Source of the DNA: Soonwooa sp032062245 | GTDB lineage: Bacteria > Bacteroidota > Bacteroidia > Flavobacteriales > Weeksellaceae | Length of the DNA: 38,681 nt | Direction: 5' to 3' | Assembly (NCBI RefSeq): GCF_032062245.1 | Contig: NZ_DAMBQF010000025.1 | Span: 1-38,681 of the forward strand | Shown: positions 26,812-34,500 of the stretch, piece after piece | How positions within the stretch are numbered: the stretch's first letter is position 1 | Layout of the letters: each line of letters begins with the position of its first letter | Notes under the pieces: model-generated | What the model was told of the DNA's origin: nothing | Databases searched by the model: none | The model's input: only the letters and a program-made list of their open reading frames with translations | Position numbers and translations under genes: made by a program

Positions 26812-27402
26812 TTATTTTTTCTTCTGTTTATCATTTCTAATTCGTGAAATAGTAATCGGTGTAACATTAAGGCGCGATGCAATATGTTTTAGTGGGACAA
26901 TATCCAAAAATCGTGGATAATATTGCGCAATGAGCTGATAGTTAGATGTTGCATCATTCGCAAACATCATATTTGTGATTTTAAAAACATAAATAAGATA
27001 TTCCTCAGCAAGAGAAATTCCGAAAAGTGACCATTGGTGGTATTCTGCGTAGAGTTCGACCAAATCTTCGCGCTCGATGTACATAACGTCAGAATCTTCA
27101 TAAAGTTGAACATTCATTTGATTAGTTGTTCCACGACGAAAGCTTTCCATATCGGTTAAGAAACTCATTTCGGGCTCTATCCAAAGTGTCTGCTCTTCAC
27201 CATTTTCTGAGATTCGATAAGCGCGCGAAATCGACTTTTCTGCTATGAAAAGTTCCGACATAACATCTCCAGAATTAATAAGGTGATCGCCTGCATTTAA
27301 TTTTATCGTTTTAAACTTTTGTAAACCAGCTTCTAAAACATCGTCATCGAAGTAAGTTCCATAGCTTAAAATTTTTTCTTTTAAAAGTTCTTTAAAGCTC
27401 AT
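26812..27402 (-). CDS. Crp/Fnr family transcriptional regulator
   Basis: A cyclic-nucleotide-binding-domain protein with a winged HTH. The cNMP-like beta barrel covers about residues 20-120 (LNAGDHLINSGDVMSELFIA, TLWIEPEMSFLTDMESF), but it lacks the RxxR/S phosphate-binding signature of true cAMP receptors. The C-terminal HTH is LKHIASRLNVTPITISRIRN. No FNR-type cysteine cluster is seen. I choose the ATG at 27402 (MSFKELLK), because an ATG at 27429 would precede the predicted transcription start of the promoter at 27416-27423. Bacteroidetes carry many such orphan regulators; the target is unknown. Confidence 0.85.
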   Translation of the reverse strand: MSFKELLKEKILSYGTYFDDDVLEAGLQKFKTIKLNAGDHLINSGDVMSELFIAEKSISRAYRISENGEEQTLWIEPEMSFLTDMESFRRGTTNQMNVQLYEDSDVMYIEREDLVELYAEYHQWSLFGISLAEEYLIYVFKITNMMFANDATSNYQLIAQYYPRFLDIVPLKHIASRLNVTPITISRIRNDKQKKK

Positions 27403-27415
27403 ATTTTTCAGGTTG

Positions 27416-27423
27416 CAAATATA
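27416..27423 (-). promoter_or_regulatory. -7 promoter element of the Crp/Fnr-like gene
   Basis: On the minus strand this reads TATATTTG, a perfect TAnnTTTG. It places transcription start near 27410, just ahead of the ATG at 27402, and decides the start codon choice. No clear -33 TTG is seen. Confidence 0.55.
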
Positions 27424-27454
27424 ATGCAAAACATATTTTTATTAATGCTTTAAA

Positions 27455-27480
27455 GAAAAAAATCAACCGAAGTTGACTGA
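27455..27480 (-). terminator. Terminator with UUCG loop after the bPH-like pseudogene
   Basis: On the minus strand AGTCAAC-TTCG-GTTGATT followed by a T-run, about 35 bases after the pseudogene stop at 27513. It separates it from the Crp/Fnr-like gene. Confidence 0.75.
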
Positions 27481-27512
27481 TTTTAAGAATATTTAAAGAT
27501 AAGGCTTTGTTT

Positions 27513-28019
27513 TTATGCTCGCATGTATGTTATACGATCAAATTTGTTTCCAAAGAATTGTAAAACAGTTTTTTCTTTATTAAATACGAATTTCGAAATA
27601 TTGGCAGCAATCTCCAGAAGTGCATCTGGATTATTTTGTGAAGAAAAACTCTAAATTAAATTTCCATTTCTATCAAAAATCTTCAAGGTGTTTAGTTTTT
27701 TATCATTTATAATCACTGATCCAATTTCTGAAAAGGAAATGTTTTGTTATTTTTTCCCAGTTTTAATAGAAAGGAAATCTTGACCGAGTTCAACTTTTAA
27801 TTTAGGAGAAACAAATGTTAGCAGAATTATAAATGGTCCTAAAATTAGGATACCGACTAAAAGTCCAGCCGCTTTGGCTCCTAAATTATTGACTTTATCC
27901 GCCATCCCATCAATGCTTCCAAAAACAAAATAGCTAATGGAAAATACGACAGCAAAATAAACAATTGCAAAGATGATGGCTTTTGCACCTGGATTTTGTC
28001 GAAAATTATAGGTTTTCAT
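27513..28019 (-). pseudogene. Two-helix membrane protein with bPH-like tail, two in-frame stops
   Basis: The first 90 codons encode two membrane helices (AIIFAIVYFAVVFSISYFVF and AAGLLVGILILGPFIILLTF) and end at a TAA (27749-27747). The same frame continues (QNISFSEIGSVIINDKK, TLKIFDRNGNLI) to a TAG at 27653-27651 and on (SFSSQNNPDALLEIAANISKF, TVLQFFGNKFDRITYMRA) to a TAA at 27515-27513. The tail looks like a bacterial pleckstrin-homology (bPH) fold, with W likely at the TAG (LI-W-SF; TGG to TAG). The ATG overlaps the stop of the upstream gene as TAATG, so the two were coupled. The function is unknown. Confidence 0.75.
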
Positions 28020-28410
28020 TATTCTGTTTTTTTAGCATTTATAAAAAGTTCGTCGATGTCCGAACAGCCGCAACGTTCTTGGAAGATTGGATCGTCTTTC
28101 GTGACGCCAACATTAACTCGAATAATTTGTTTGCAATATTCTTCTTGTTTCAGAATATTTCCAAAATAGAAAAGAGGAATAAAACATGCGATAAAACCGA
28201 TAAGTCCTGGAAAGGTGAAAAATAAAGTTTTCATCCCAATAATTGTTGACGAAATGACTTTATCTTTGTTTGCACTTTTCATAAGTCTTTTCCAAATGAA
28301 AATTGCCCAACCGATAAATATTGCGAGTCCTACGATAAATCCTAAATATAAACTAATGTTGTAATAAAGTTCGACTTGGTCGTGTTTAATCTTAATGTTT
28401 GTTTTTTCAT
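28019..28410 (-). pseudogene. Small membrane protein frameshifted just after its start
   Basis: From the ATG at 28410, an A6 run follows immediately. With A7 the frame reads MKKTNIKIKHDQVELYYNIS, then LYLGFIVGLAIFIGWAIFIW and KRLMKSANKDKV, and continues without a break into a second hydrophobic segment (TFPGLIGFIACFIPLFYFG) and a cysteine-bearing tail (EEYCKQII, ERCGCSDID), ending at 28019. The shorter frame from 28282 lacks the first helix. The stop overlaps the next ATG (TAATG). The A-run position just after the start codon would also suit a phase-variation switch. No family is recognised. Confidence 0.65.
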
Positions 28411-28417
28411 TTTAAAT

Positions 28418-28448
28418 ATAAAAAAACCAACCGAAAATCGATTGGTTT
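28418..28448 (-). terminator. Terminator of the M1 peptidase gene
   Basis: On the minus strand AAACCAATCGA pairs with TCGGTTGGTTT (11 bp, one G-U) ahead of a T-run, 16 bases after the stop codon. Confidence 0.9.
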
Positions 28449-28463
28449 GTAGTTAAGTAAGTT

Positions 28464-30839
28464 TTAATTTTTCTTTCCTGCTGCTTGCATAGGGTTAAGT
28501 CTTCCGTTAGAAGCGCCTCGTATCGCAGCTTGTTTTTGTTTGAAAACTTCAAATTTGTTATCGAGATTTGATGACGAACCACTAGCTGACCAAAAGTTAT
28601 TGGAAGTGTCAATATCTGCGGTCTGTTTAAGAGGATCGAGTTGTACCGATTTTAAAACTTTATCAAAATAATAAGTTTTAGAAACTTTTTGTTCGTTATG
28701 TCGCCAGATCTGCGCTGGGATATTATCAGTCAATTTGCTGCCATCTTCAAAAGTGAATTCCAAGATAATAGGCATAACTAATCCGCCTTTATTTTCGAAA
28801 TCTAGTTGGTAAGCAGTCAGATTTTTTAATCGGTTTTTATCTTCTTTAGAAAGAGCTTCGAAGTCGGATTCGTTAGTGGCGTAGTTTTTATTTTGATCAA
28901 GTTTTTCTTGTCCTCTTGCGTAACGATAGTAGAAATCCTGTAAATCTTTATCTTGATCTACAGCAAATTTTGTTTTGGCGTCACGCTCTCTCGTTTTTGA
29001 AATATCATTAAAATCATCTTCTGCTGGCGGATCAATTTTATAAGTGATTTCTTTACTTTTTGGTTGTGCATCGAGTTGAGGTTTAGCAACAGTTACTTTG
29101 CTTAAAGCAATATCGACTGGATCTGTCCCGAAAAACCAACCTCTCCAAAACCAGTCCAAATCTTCGCCACTTGCGTCTTCCATTGTTCTGAAAAAATCCG
29201 CTGGCTCTGGATGACGGAACGCCCAACGTTTAGCATAAGTTTTAAAAGCTTGATCAAACAAGTCGCGCCCCATAATTGTCTCGCGCAAAATGTTAAGCCC
29301 AGTAGCAGGTTTTGCGTAAGCATTTGGCCCAAACTGCGCAATGTTTTCTGAGTTGCTCATGATAGGCTCCAACTGATCTTTGGGCAACTTCATATAATCA
29401 ACGATTTTGTCCGCTGGACCACGTCTGGAAGGGAATTTGTTATCCCACTTACTTTCTGTTAAGAACTGAACAAAAGTATTAAGACCTTCATCCATCCAAC
29501 TCCATTGTCTCTCGTCGGAGTTGATAATCATCGGGAAAAAATTGTGTCCAACTTCATGGATAATAACGCCGATCATTCCATTTTTTGTGGCTTCAGAATA
29601 GGTTCCGTCCTTTTCTGTTCGTCCATAATTAAAACAAATCATCGGATATTCCATACCGTTCGCGGCTTCTACAGATTGTGCCACTGGATATGGATAAGGA
29701 ATGGTGAATTCCGAATAAGTTTTAATGGTATGCGCTACCGCTTTCGTCGAATATTTTCTGTAAAGTCCGTAAGCTTCTTTGCCGTAAAGACTCATCGCCA
29801 TGACGTTATTGTTGTTTTCAGGAATGTTGACATTCATCCCATCCCAAACAAATTTTCGAGAAGAAGTCCAAGCAAAATCACGCACATCTTTGGCTTCAAA
29901 AATCCAAGTTTTACGCTCTTTAGATTTTGATTTTTCGGCTTTTTTTGCTTCATCAAGCGTTACAATTTCGATTGGCTCTTTAGCTGTTTTTGCTTGTTGA
30001 TATCTTGAATATTGAGTAGAAGTTAAGACTTTATCAAAGTTTTTTCCTTCACCAGTTGCGCCCACAATATGATCTGCAGGAACATTGATGTTTACTTTAT
30101 AATTTCCGAAAACCAAAGCAAATTCGCCTCGCCCTGTGAATTGATGATTCTGCCAACCTTGATGATCACTGTACACGCAAAGTCTCGGAAACCATTGCGT
30201 GATGGTGTAAAGGTCATTGCCATCTTCTGGGAAAAATTCGTAACCGCCACGACCGCCCATTGCGATTCGGTTAGGGATATTGTAATTCCAATCTATTTTA
30301 AAAGTGAATTTTTCACCTTTTTTTAAAACCTTCGGAAGGTCAATTCTCATCATGGTTTTGTTAACCACATAGTTGAGGTTTTTACCAGCCGCATCGGTTA
30401 CTTTGGTCAAATTAACACCGTAATGATTGTCTTTTTCAGGAAGATTACTAACGTTTAATTTTTCCGTCGTCGTGGTCTTAGGAATTGTTGATGAAAATTG
30501 ATAGTTCGCATTTTTAACTGTAGATTGTTGGTTTTCATCCAATTGCAACCAAATATAATCTAGGTTATCAGGCGAATTGTTAGTATAAGTCACCGTCTGA
30601 GAACCACGAAGATTTCTATTTTCTTCATCTAAATAAGCGCTAATGTCGTAGTCTGCTTGGTTTTGCCAATAACCTTGCCCAGGTGCTCCAGAAGCTGCCC
30701 TGTAATAATTGGGCGTTGGAAGAATTGTACCAAGTTGTTCAAATTTATTTCCGTGGTTACTGCCAGGATTATTTTGAATATTCTGTGCAAATAACGTAAC
30801 GGACAAGCTTAGTGCTAATGCTGATATTTTGATTTTCAT
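28464..30839 (-). CDS. Secreted M1 family zinc metallopeptidase
   Basis: A gluzincin of the aminopeptidase N family. The signal peptide is MKIKISALALSLSVTLFAQN. The beta-sandwich N-terminal domain follows, then the thermolysin-like domain with the exopeptidase loop in altered form (AANGMEYPM instead of GAMEN, about residues 393-400). The zinc motif is complete: His428-Glu-Val-Gly-His432 with Glu451 eighteen residues on (VIIHEVGHNFFPM then SWMDEGLN). The C-terminal part carries no T9SS sorting domain, so the protein is probably periplasmic or retained in the envelope. At 791 aa it fits the Bacteroidetes M1 subgroup with the GMEYP signature. The next gene upstream in genome order is HupE/UreJ-like, a recurrent neighbour in flavobacteria as far as I recall. 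Confidence 0.93.
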   Translation of the reverse strand: MKIKISALALSLSVTLFAQNIQNNPGSNHGNKFEQLGTILPTPNYYRAASGAPGQGYWQNQADYDISAYLDEENRNLRGSQTVTYTNNSPDNLDYIWLQLDENQQSTVKNANYQFSSTIPKTTTTEKLNVSNLPEKDNHYGVNLTKVTDAAGKNLNYVVNKTMMRIDLPKVLKKGEKFTFKIDWNYNIPNRIAMGGRGGYEFFPEDGNDLYTITQWFPRLCVYSDHQGWQNHQFTGRGEFALVFGNYKVNINVPADHIVGATGEGKNFDKVLTSTQYSRYQQAKTAKEPIEIVTLDEAKKAEKSKSKERKTWIFEAKDVRDFAWTSSRKFVWDGMNVNIPENNNNVMAMSLYGKEAYGLYRKYSTKAVAHTIKTYSEFTIPYPYPVAQSVEAANGMEYPMICFNYGRTEKDGTYSEATKNGMIGVIIHEVGHNFFPMIINSDERQWSWMDEGLNTFVQFLTESKWDNKFPSRRGPADKIVDYMKLPKDQLEPIMSNSENIAQFGPNAYAKPATGLNILRETIMGRDLFDQAFKTYAKRWAFRHPEPADFFRTMEDASGEDLDWFWRGWFFGTDPVDIALSKVTVAKPQLDAQPKSKEITYKIDPPAEDDFNDISKTRERDAKTKFAVDQDKDLQDFYYRYARGQEKLDQNKNYATNESDFEALSKEDKNRLKNLTAYQLDFENKGGLVMPIILEFTFEDGSKLTDNIPAQIWRHNEQKVSKTYYFDKVLKSVQLDPLKQTADIDTSNNFWSASGSSSNLDNKFEVFKQKQAAIRGASNGRLNPMQAAGKKN

Positions 30840-30907
30840 CTTTCTAAAGAAGATTATTTTTGAAATTAATTAAACGAAGTTAAGTAAAACTTAGTGTTTT
30901 ATCAGTA

Positions 30908-31486
30908 TTAAAAAGGAATTCTTTCCAAAGTCATTTGTGACGCCAATGCAAAAACCCCTGATGAAACAAACATAATCCAGTCTTTTTTATTGACTTTAAA
31001 AACGTTTAATAATATAAAAAGAATGATTAAAATTGCAAAAACAACGACAATCTGCCCAAGTTCTAAACCAATATTGAAACCTAAAAGCGGCACAAAAATA
31101 CTTTGCTCTTTTGCCAGCATCATTCGCGCTGTGTTTGCAAATCCCATCCCATGAATTAATCCAAAAAATAAAGCCAAATAATAATTCATTTTCATGAGGT
31201 TTTTTTGGTTGTTGCGCATCAAGATATTGTCCAAAGCTGTAATTGCGATGGTCAACGGAATTAAAAATTCAACCCAATTAGACGGTACTTTTAAAAGATT
31301 AAAAACACTTAGCGCCAAAGTCACCGAATGTCCAATGGTGAATGCCGTTACCAAGACTAAAATTTTTTTCCAGTCGTTGTAAGAATAGACGGCAACCAAT
31401 GCCAAAACGAAGAGTTGATGGTCGAGCGCATCTAGCGAAATAATGTGCTCCCAGCCGAGATTGAGATAAAATAGAAAGTCTGACAT
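30908..31486 (-). CDS. HupE/UreJ-like membrane protein
   Basis: An integral membrane protein of about six helices. The family signature is at the N-terminus: LGWEHIISLDALDHQLFVLAL, followed by AFTIGHSVTLALSVFNLL and later LIHGMGFANTARMML, with the conserved His/Asp residues of the HupE/UreJ_2 family. Relatives are annotated as hydrogenase/urease accessory proteins, and some transport nickel or cobalt. No hydrogenase or urease genes are here, so that label is not informative. It is divergently arranged (98-base gap) from a DUF6702 gene. At 192 aa it is complete. Confidence 0.88.
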   Translation of the reverse strand: MSDFLFYLNLGWEHIISLDALDHQLFVLALVAVYSYNDWKKILVLVTAFTIGHSVTLALSVFNLLKVPSNWVEFLIPLTIAITALDNILMRNNQKNLMKMNYYLALFFGLIHGMGFANTARMMLAKEQSIFVPLLGFNIGLELGQIVVVFAILIILFILLNVFKVNKKDWIMFVSSGVFALASQMTLERIPF

Positions 31487-31525
31487 TCTTTATTTTTTAA
31501 CAAATGCGATAATACAATTTTTAAT

Positions 31526-31533
31526 TAACTTTG
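31526..31533 (+). promoter_or_regulatory. -7 promoter element of the DUF6702 gene
   Basis: TAACTTTG, a full TAnnTTTG match, about 52 bases before the TTG start at 31585, in the divergent gap shared with the HupE/UreJ-like gene. Confidence 0.45.
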
Positions 31534-31584
31534 AAAAGTTTTTACAATCTAAAAATTGGTTTAATCACTTTTAAATAAAGGCTT

Positions 31585-32088
31585 TTGAAAAGATTTTTTT
31601 TATTATTAATTGTTGTTTGTGTAGCGTTTTCTTCGTTTAAAGAAAATCTGCATCCTTATCATGTTGGCTCGGTGGAGTTTAATTATAATCAAAAGACTAA
31701 AACTTTTCAGATTTCTGGAAAATTCTTTTTAGATGATATGGAAAATGCGCTCAATAAAAAATATCCAAAATCTTTGAAATTCCAGGATGCGAAAAGTCAC
31801 GATGCGATTAATGAAGCTTTCAAGAATTATTGCAACGACTATATGAAACTGAAAGTCAATAGTCAGTTCGTAAAAATCAATTATTTAGGATTTGAAGAAG
31901 ATAGTGAAAGTGTTAATGTTTATTTAGAATCCGAAGTTGTTAATCAACCTCAAAAAGTGGAAACTTCGGTAAGTATGTTGTATAACTTGTTTGAAGATCA
32001 ACTCAACATCATCCACATCATCATTAACGGAAATCGGAAAAGCGAAAAACTCACTTTCCCGAATCGTTATTTGTATCAACAATTTTAA
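31585..32088 (+). CDS. DUF6702 family secreted protein
   Basis: Its signal-peptide-like N-terminus (FFLLLIVVCVAFSSF) and the LHPYHVGSVEFNYNQKTKTF motif right after it match DUF6702, a flavobacterial family of unknown function of about 165 aa. The rest (KFFLDDMENALNKKY, KLKVNSQFVKINYLGFEED, SMLYNLFEDQLNIIHIIING) is a beta-rich soluble domain, probably periplasmic. The start is TTG at 31585: it directly precedes KRFFLLL, and no in-frame ATG lies nearby. Proximity to HupE/UreJ-like and M1 peptidase genes suggests a shared envelope role, but no function is known. Confidence 0.83.
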   Translation: MKRFFLLLIVVCVAFSSFKENLHPYHVGSVEFNYNQKTKTFQISGKFFLDDMENALNKKYPKSLKFQDAKSHDAINEAFKNYCNDYMKLKVNSQFVKINYLGFEEDSESVNVYLESEVVNQPQKVETSVSMLYNLFEDQLNIIHIIINGNRKSEKLTFPNRYLYQQF

Positions 32089-32095
32089 AGTTTGT

Positions 32096-32120
32096 TTTAA
32101 CTAAAAAAATCTTAGTTTTT
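32096..32120. terminator. Bidirectional terminator between DUF6702 and menC
   Basis: AACTAA pairs with TTAGTT around an A-rich loop, followed by T5 on the plus strand. On the minus strand the run of A gives U residues after the menC stop. Short stem, moderate strength. Confidence 0.55.
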
Positions 32121-33119
32121 AAACCAAAGTTGTTCGCCTTTTAGATCTAAATGTGAGGGCGTATTGTTGGTGAAAAGTCCACCAGTTCCCAAACCTTGTG
32201 GCATCGGATTTTGTTTTGGGTAAGTGTATTGCGCAATCGCATTTAGTCCGATATTACTTTCTAAAGCTGAAGTAATCCACCAACCGATATTTTGATTTTC
32301 TGCAAGTTTTATCCACTCGTCACTGCCAGAGAAACCACCAATTAAAGTTGGTTTTAAAATAATGAATTGCGGTTTTATTTCTTTTAGTAAATCAACTTTG
32401 GAATCGTAATTGAGAATCCCAATTAATTCTTCATCAAGCGCAATAGGCGTTGGCGTTTCGGCACAAAGTTTTGCCATTTCTTTCCAGTTGCCAGCTTCGA
32501 TGGGTTGCTCGATAGAATGGATGTCAAGAATTGCTAATTCTTCCAAAACAGTTTTTGCTTTCTCAGAAGAAAAAGCGCCATTCGCATCTACGCGAAGTTC
32601 TAAAACTTCTTTCGGAAATTTTTTACGAAGCTCGGCAATCACTTGTTTTTCGTTCTCCCAATCGACACCGATTTTTAGTTTAATACAATGAAAATTTTGA
32701 GCAAGCTTTTCCTCGATTTGCTGTTTCATATAATTAACATCGCCCATCCAAATCAGCCCATTAATTCGGATTGAATCTTTTGCTTCTGTAAAATCACTCG
32801 GGAAATAAATGTTTTCGCCATGTTCAAGATTTAGAAATGCTTGTTCGAGACCAAAAATAATCGATGGATGATTGACCATTTCTTCGCGAAGATGGTCGAG
32901 TCCAAGATTTACATTTTGGCAAGCCCAAGTTAATGCATCTTCATATTCGTCATCGTCGTCAAAGCTTAAACCTTTAAAAAGGTTAGCTTCGCCAACTCCT
33001 GTTTTGCCATCTTCTTCAATATGGATGAAGTAGGTCTCTTTAACATTCAAAACGCCGCGAGATGTTCCACTCGGGCGTTTGAAGTTTAATGTATATTTTT
33101 CGAAACGTGCTGTTTTCAA
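32112..33119 (-). CDS. menC: o-Succinylbenzoate synthase-like enolase superfamily enzyme
   Basis: By family it dehydrates SHCHC to o-succinylbenzoate in menaquinone synthesis (EC 4.2.1.113). The enolase-superfamily residues are in the OSBS pattern: Lys147/Lys149 in CIKLKIG, metal ligands Asp178 (RVDANGAF), Glu204 (SIEQPIE) and Asp229 (ALDEE), and Lys256 in FIILKPTLIGG. At 335 aa it is within family range. Other members (muconate cycloisomerase, dipeptide epimerase) share these residues. OSBS is favoured since flavobacteria use menaquinone, but no other men genes are adjacent. It starts 9 bases after the fbp stop and is probably co-transcribed with fbp. Confidence 0.82.
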   Translation of the reverse strand: MKTARFEKYTLNFKRPSGTSRGVLNVKETYFIHIEEDGKTGVGEANLFKGLSFDDDDEYEDALTWACQNVNLGLDHLREEMVNHPSIIFGLEQAFLNLEHGENIYFPSDFTEAKDSIRINGLIWMGDVNYMKQQIEEKLAQNFHCIKLKIGVDWENEKQVIAELRKKFPKEVLELRVDANGAFSSEKAKTVLEELAILDIHSIEQPIEAGNWKEMAKLCAETPTPIALDEELIGILNYDSKVDLLKEIKPQFIILKPTLIGGFSGSDEWIKLAENQNIGWWITSALESNIGLNAIAQYTYPKQNPMPQGLGTGGLFTNNTPSHLDLKGEQLWFKN

Positions 33120-33127
33120 AATAATTT

Positions 33128-34147
33128 TTAATGTTTATCAACTGCTTTTGACATGAATTCCTCAGCTTTAGTCACCATTGCTGCACTACCTGCAAAGAAT
33201 GGTACGCGTTGGTGAAGTTCTGTAGGCTCGATGTCCAAGATTCTTTTGAAACCGTCGCTTGCCTTACCACCAGCTTGTTCTGCCAACATCGCCATTGGAT
33301 TACATTCGTATAGTAGACGAAGTTTTCCTTTTGGAGATTGCGATGTAGAAGGGTAAATGTAGATACCACCTTTCAACATATTTCTATGGAAATCCGATAC
33401 CAAAGATCCGATGTAACGCGAAGTGTAAGGTCTGTCGCCGTCCTCTTCTTGACAATATTTGATGTAATCTTTAACACCTTGTGGGAACTTCGCGTAGTTA
33501 CCTTCGTTAATCGAATAGATTTTTCCGCTAGTTGGGATTTTAACATCTTTATGAGAAAGATAATACGTTCCGATTGCTGGATCTAGCGTGAAACCGTTAA
33601 CACCGTTACCAGTTGTATAAACAATCATCGTCGACGAACCGTAAACGACGTAACCTGCAGCAATTTGTTTAGAACCTTTTTGTAAAAAGTCTTTTAGCTC
33701 TACTGGATCTCCAGGATTTGTAATTCTTCTATAAATAGAGAAAATTGTCCCAACAGAAACGTTAACGTCGATGTTAGAAGAACCATCCAAAGGATCGATT
33801 AATACAACATATTTACTAAGGTGTGCGTTGCCTTTGCAAGAGATTTCGATGAAGTCATCATTCTCTTCTGACGCGATTCCACAAACTACTTCTCTTTGAG
33901 AAAGTGCTGTGATAAAAATTTCGTTAGCCAAAACGTCCAACTTTTGTTGTTGTTCACCTTGTATGTTTTCGTTGCCTGCAATCCCGATAATATCGGCGAT
34001 ACCAGCTTTGTTAACTTCTCGGTTTACCAATTTGGAAGCCATACGAATACAACTTAATAATCGAGATAATTCTCCAGAAGAATATCTAAAATCGTCCTGT
34101 TTCTCGATAATAAATTCGCCTAGGGTTTGTAAAGGTTCTTTACTCAT
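33128..34147 (-). CDS. fbp: Fructose-1,6-bisphosphatase, class I
   Basis: The gluconeogenic phosphatase (EC 3.1.3.11). The metal/phosphate motif VLIDPLDGSSNIDVNVSVGT is complete, as are GIASEENDDF (metal-site Glu pair), TSRYIGSLVSDFHRNMLKGG and LLYECNPMAMLAEQAGG. I take the ATG at 34147 (MSKEPLQTLGEF) rather than the one at 34174. The TAAATTTG promoter element at 34172-34179 would put transcription start near 34166, after the upstream ATG, and homologues begin near this point. That gives 339 aa, the usual length. menC follows 8 bases downstream. Confidence 0.95.
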   Translation of the reverse strand: MSKEPLQTLGEFIIEKQDDFRYSSGELSRLLSCIRMASKLVNREVNKAGIADIIGIAGNENIQGEQQQKLDVLANEIFITALSQREVVCGIASEENDDFIEISCKGNAHLSKYVVLIDPLDGSSNIDVNVSVGTIFSIYRRITNPGDPVELKDFLQKGSKQIAAGYVVYGSSTMIVYTTGNGVNGFTLDPAIGTYYLSHKDVKIPTSGKIYSINEGNYAKFPQGVKDYIKYCQEEDGDRPYTSRYIGSLVSDFHRNMLKGGIYIYPSTSQSPKGKLRLLYECNPMAMLAEQAGGKASDGFKRILDIEPTELHQRVPFFAGSAAMVTKAEEFMSKAVDKH

Positions 34148-34171
34148 TTTAATTTTTATTAGAAAATTGAC

Positions 34172-34179
34172 CAAATTTA
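34172..34179 (-). promoter_or_regulatory. -7 promoter element of fbp-menC
   Basis: On the minus strand this reads TAAATTTG (TAnnTTTG). It overlaps the alternative upstream ATG of fbp, which argues for the downstream start. The rest of 34180-34500 is AT-rich leader with no gene visible; TTAATATTTG at about 34412-34422 is a near-match for the aspartate kinase promoter. Confidence 0.55.
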
Positions 34180-34500
34180 ATAGATTTTTTTTGATAAATC
34201 TAAAGTCTTAGAAAGTTAAGTAAAAATATGGATTTTATTGTTTTTATTTTAATGAAAATTTAATTTTATTAAAGATAATTTCGGAAATTAAATTGTTTTT
34301 TAGCATTGTAAATTTTATTGATTATTTTTTGTGTTTACAATCTTAACCATAATTGAGGATTAGACTTCAGTTTTAAAAGAAGAAGTTGTTAAACTTGATT
34401 TTTGTCTTAATCTTAATATTTGTTAACAAGTCTATTTCGTAAATCAGTCATTATTAATAATTTTGGAGATTGTAATAAAATAAAGGGCAAACTAAGTAAA

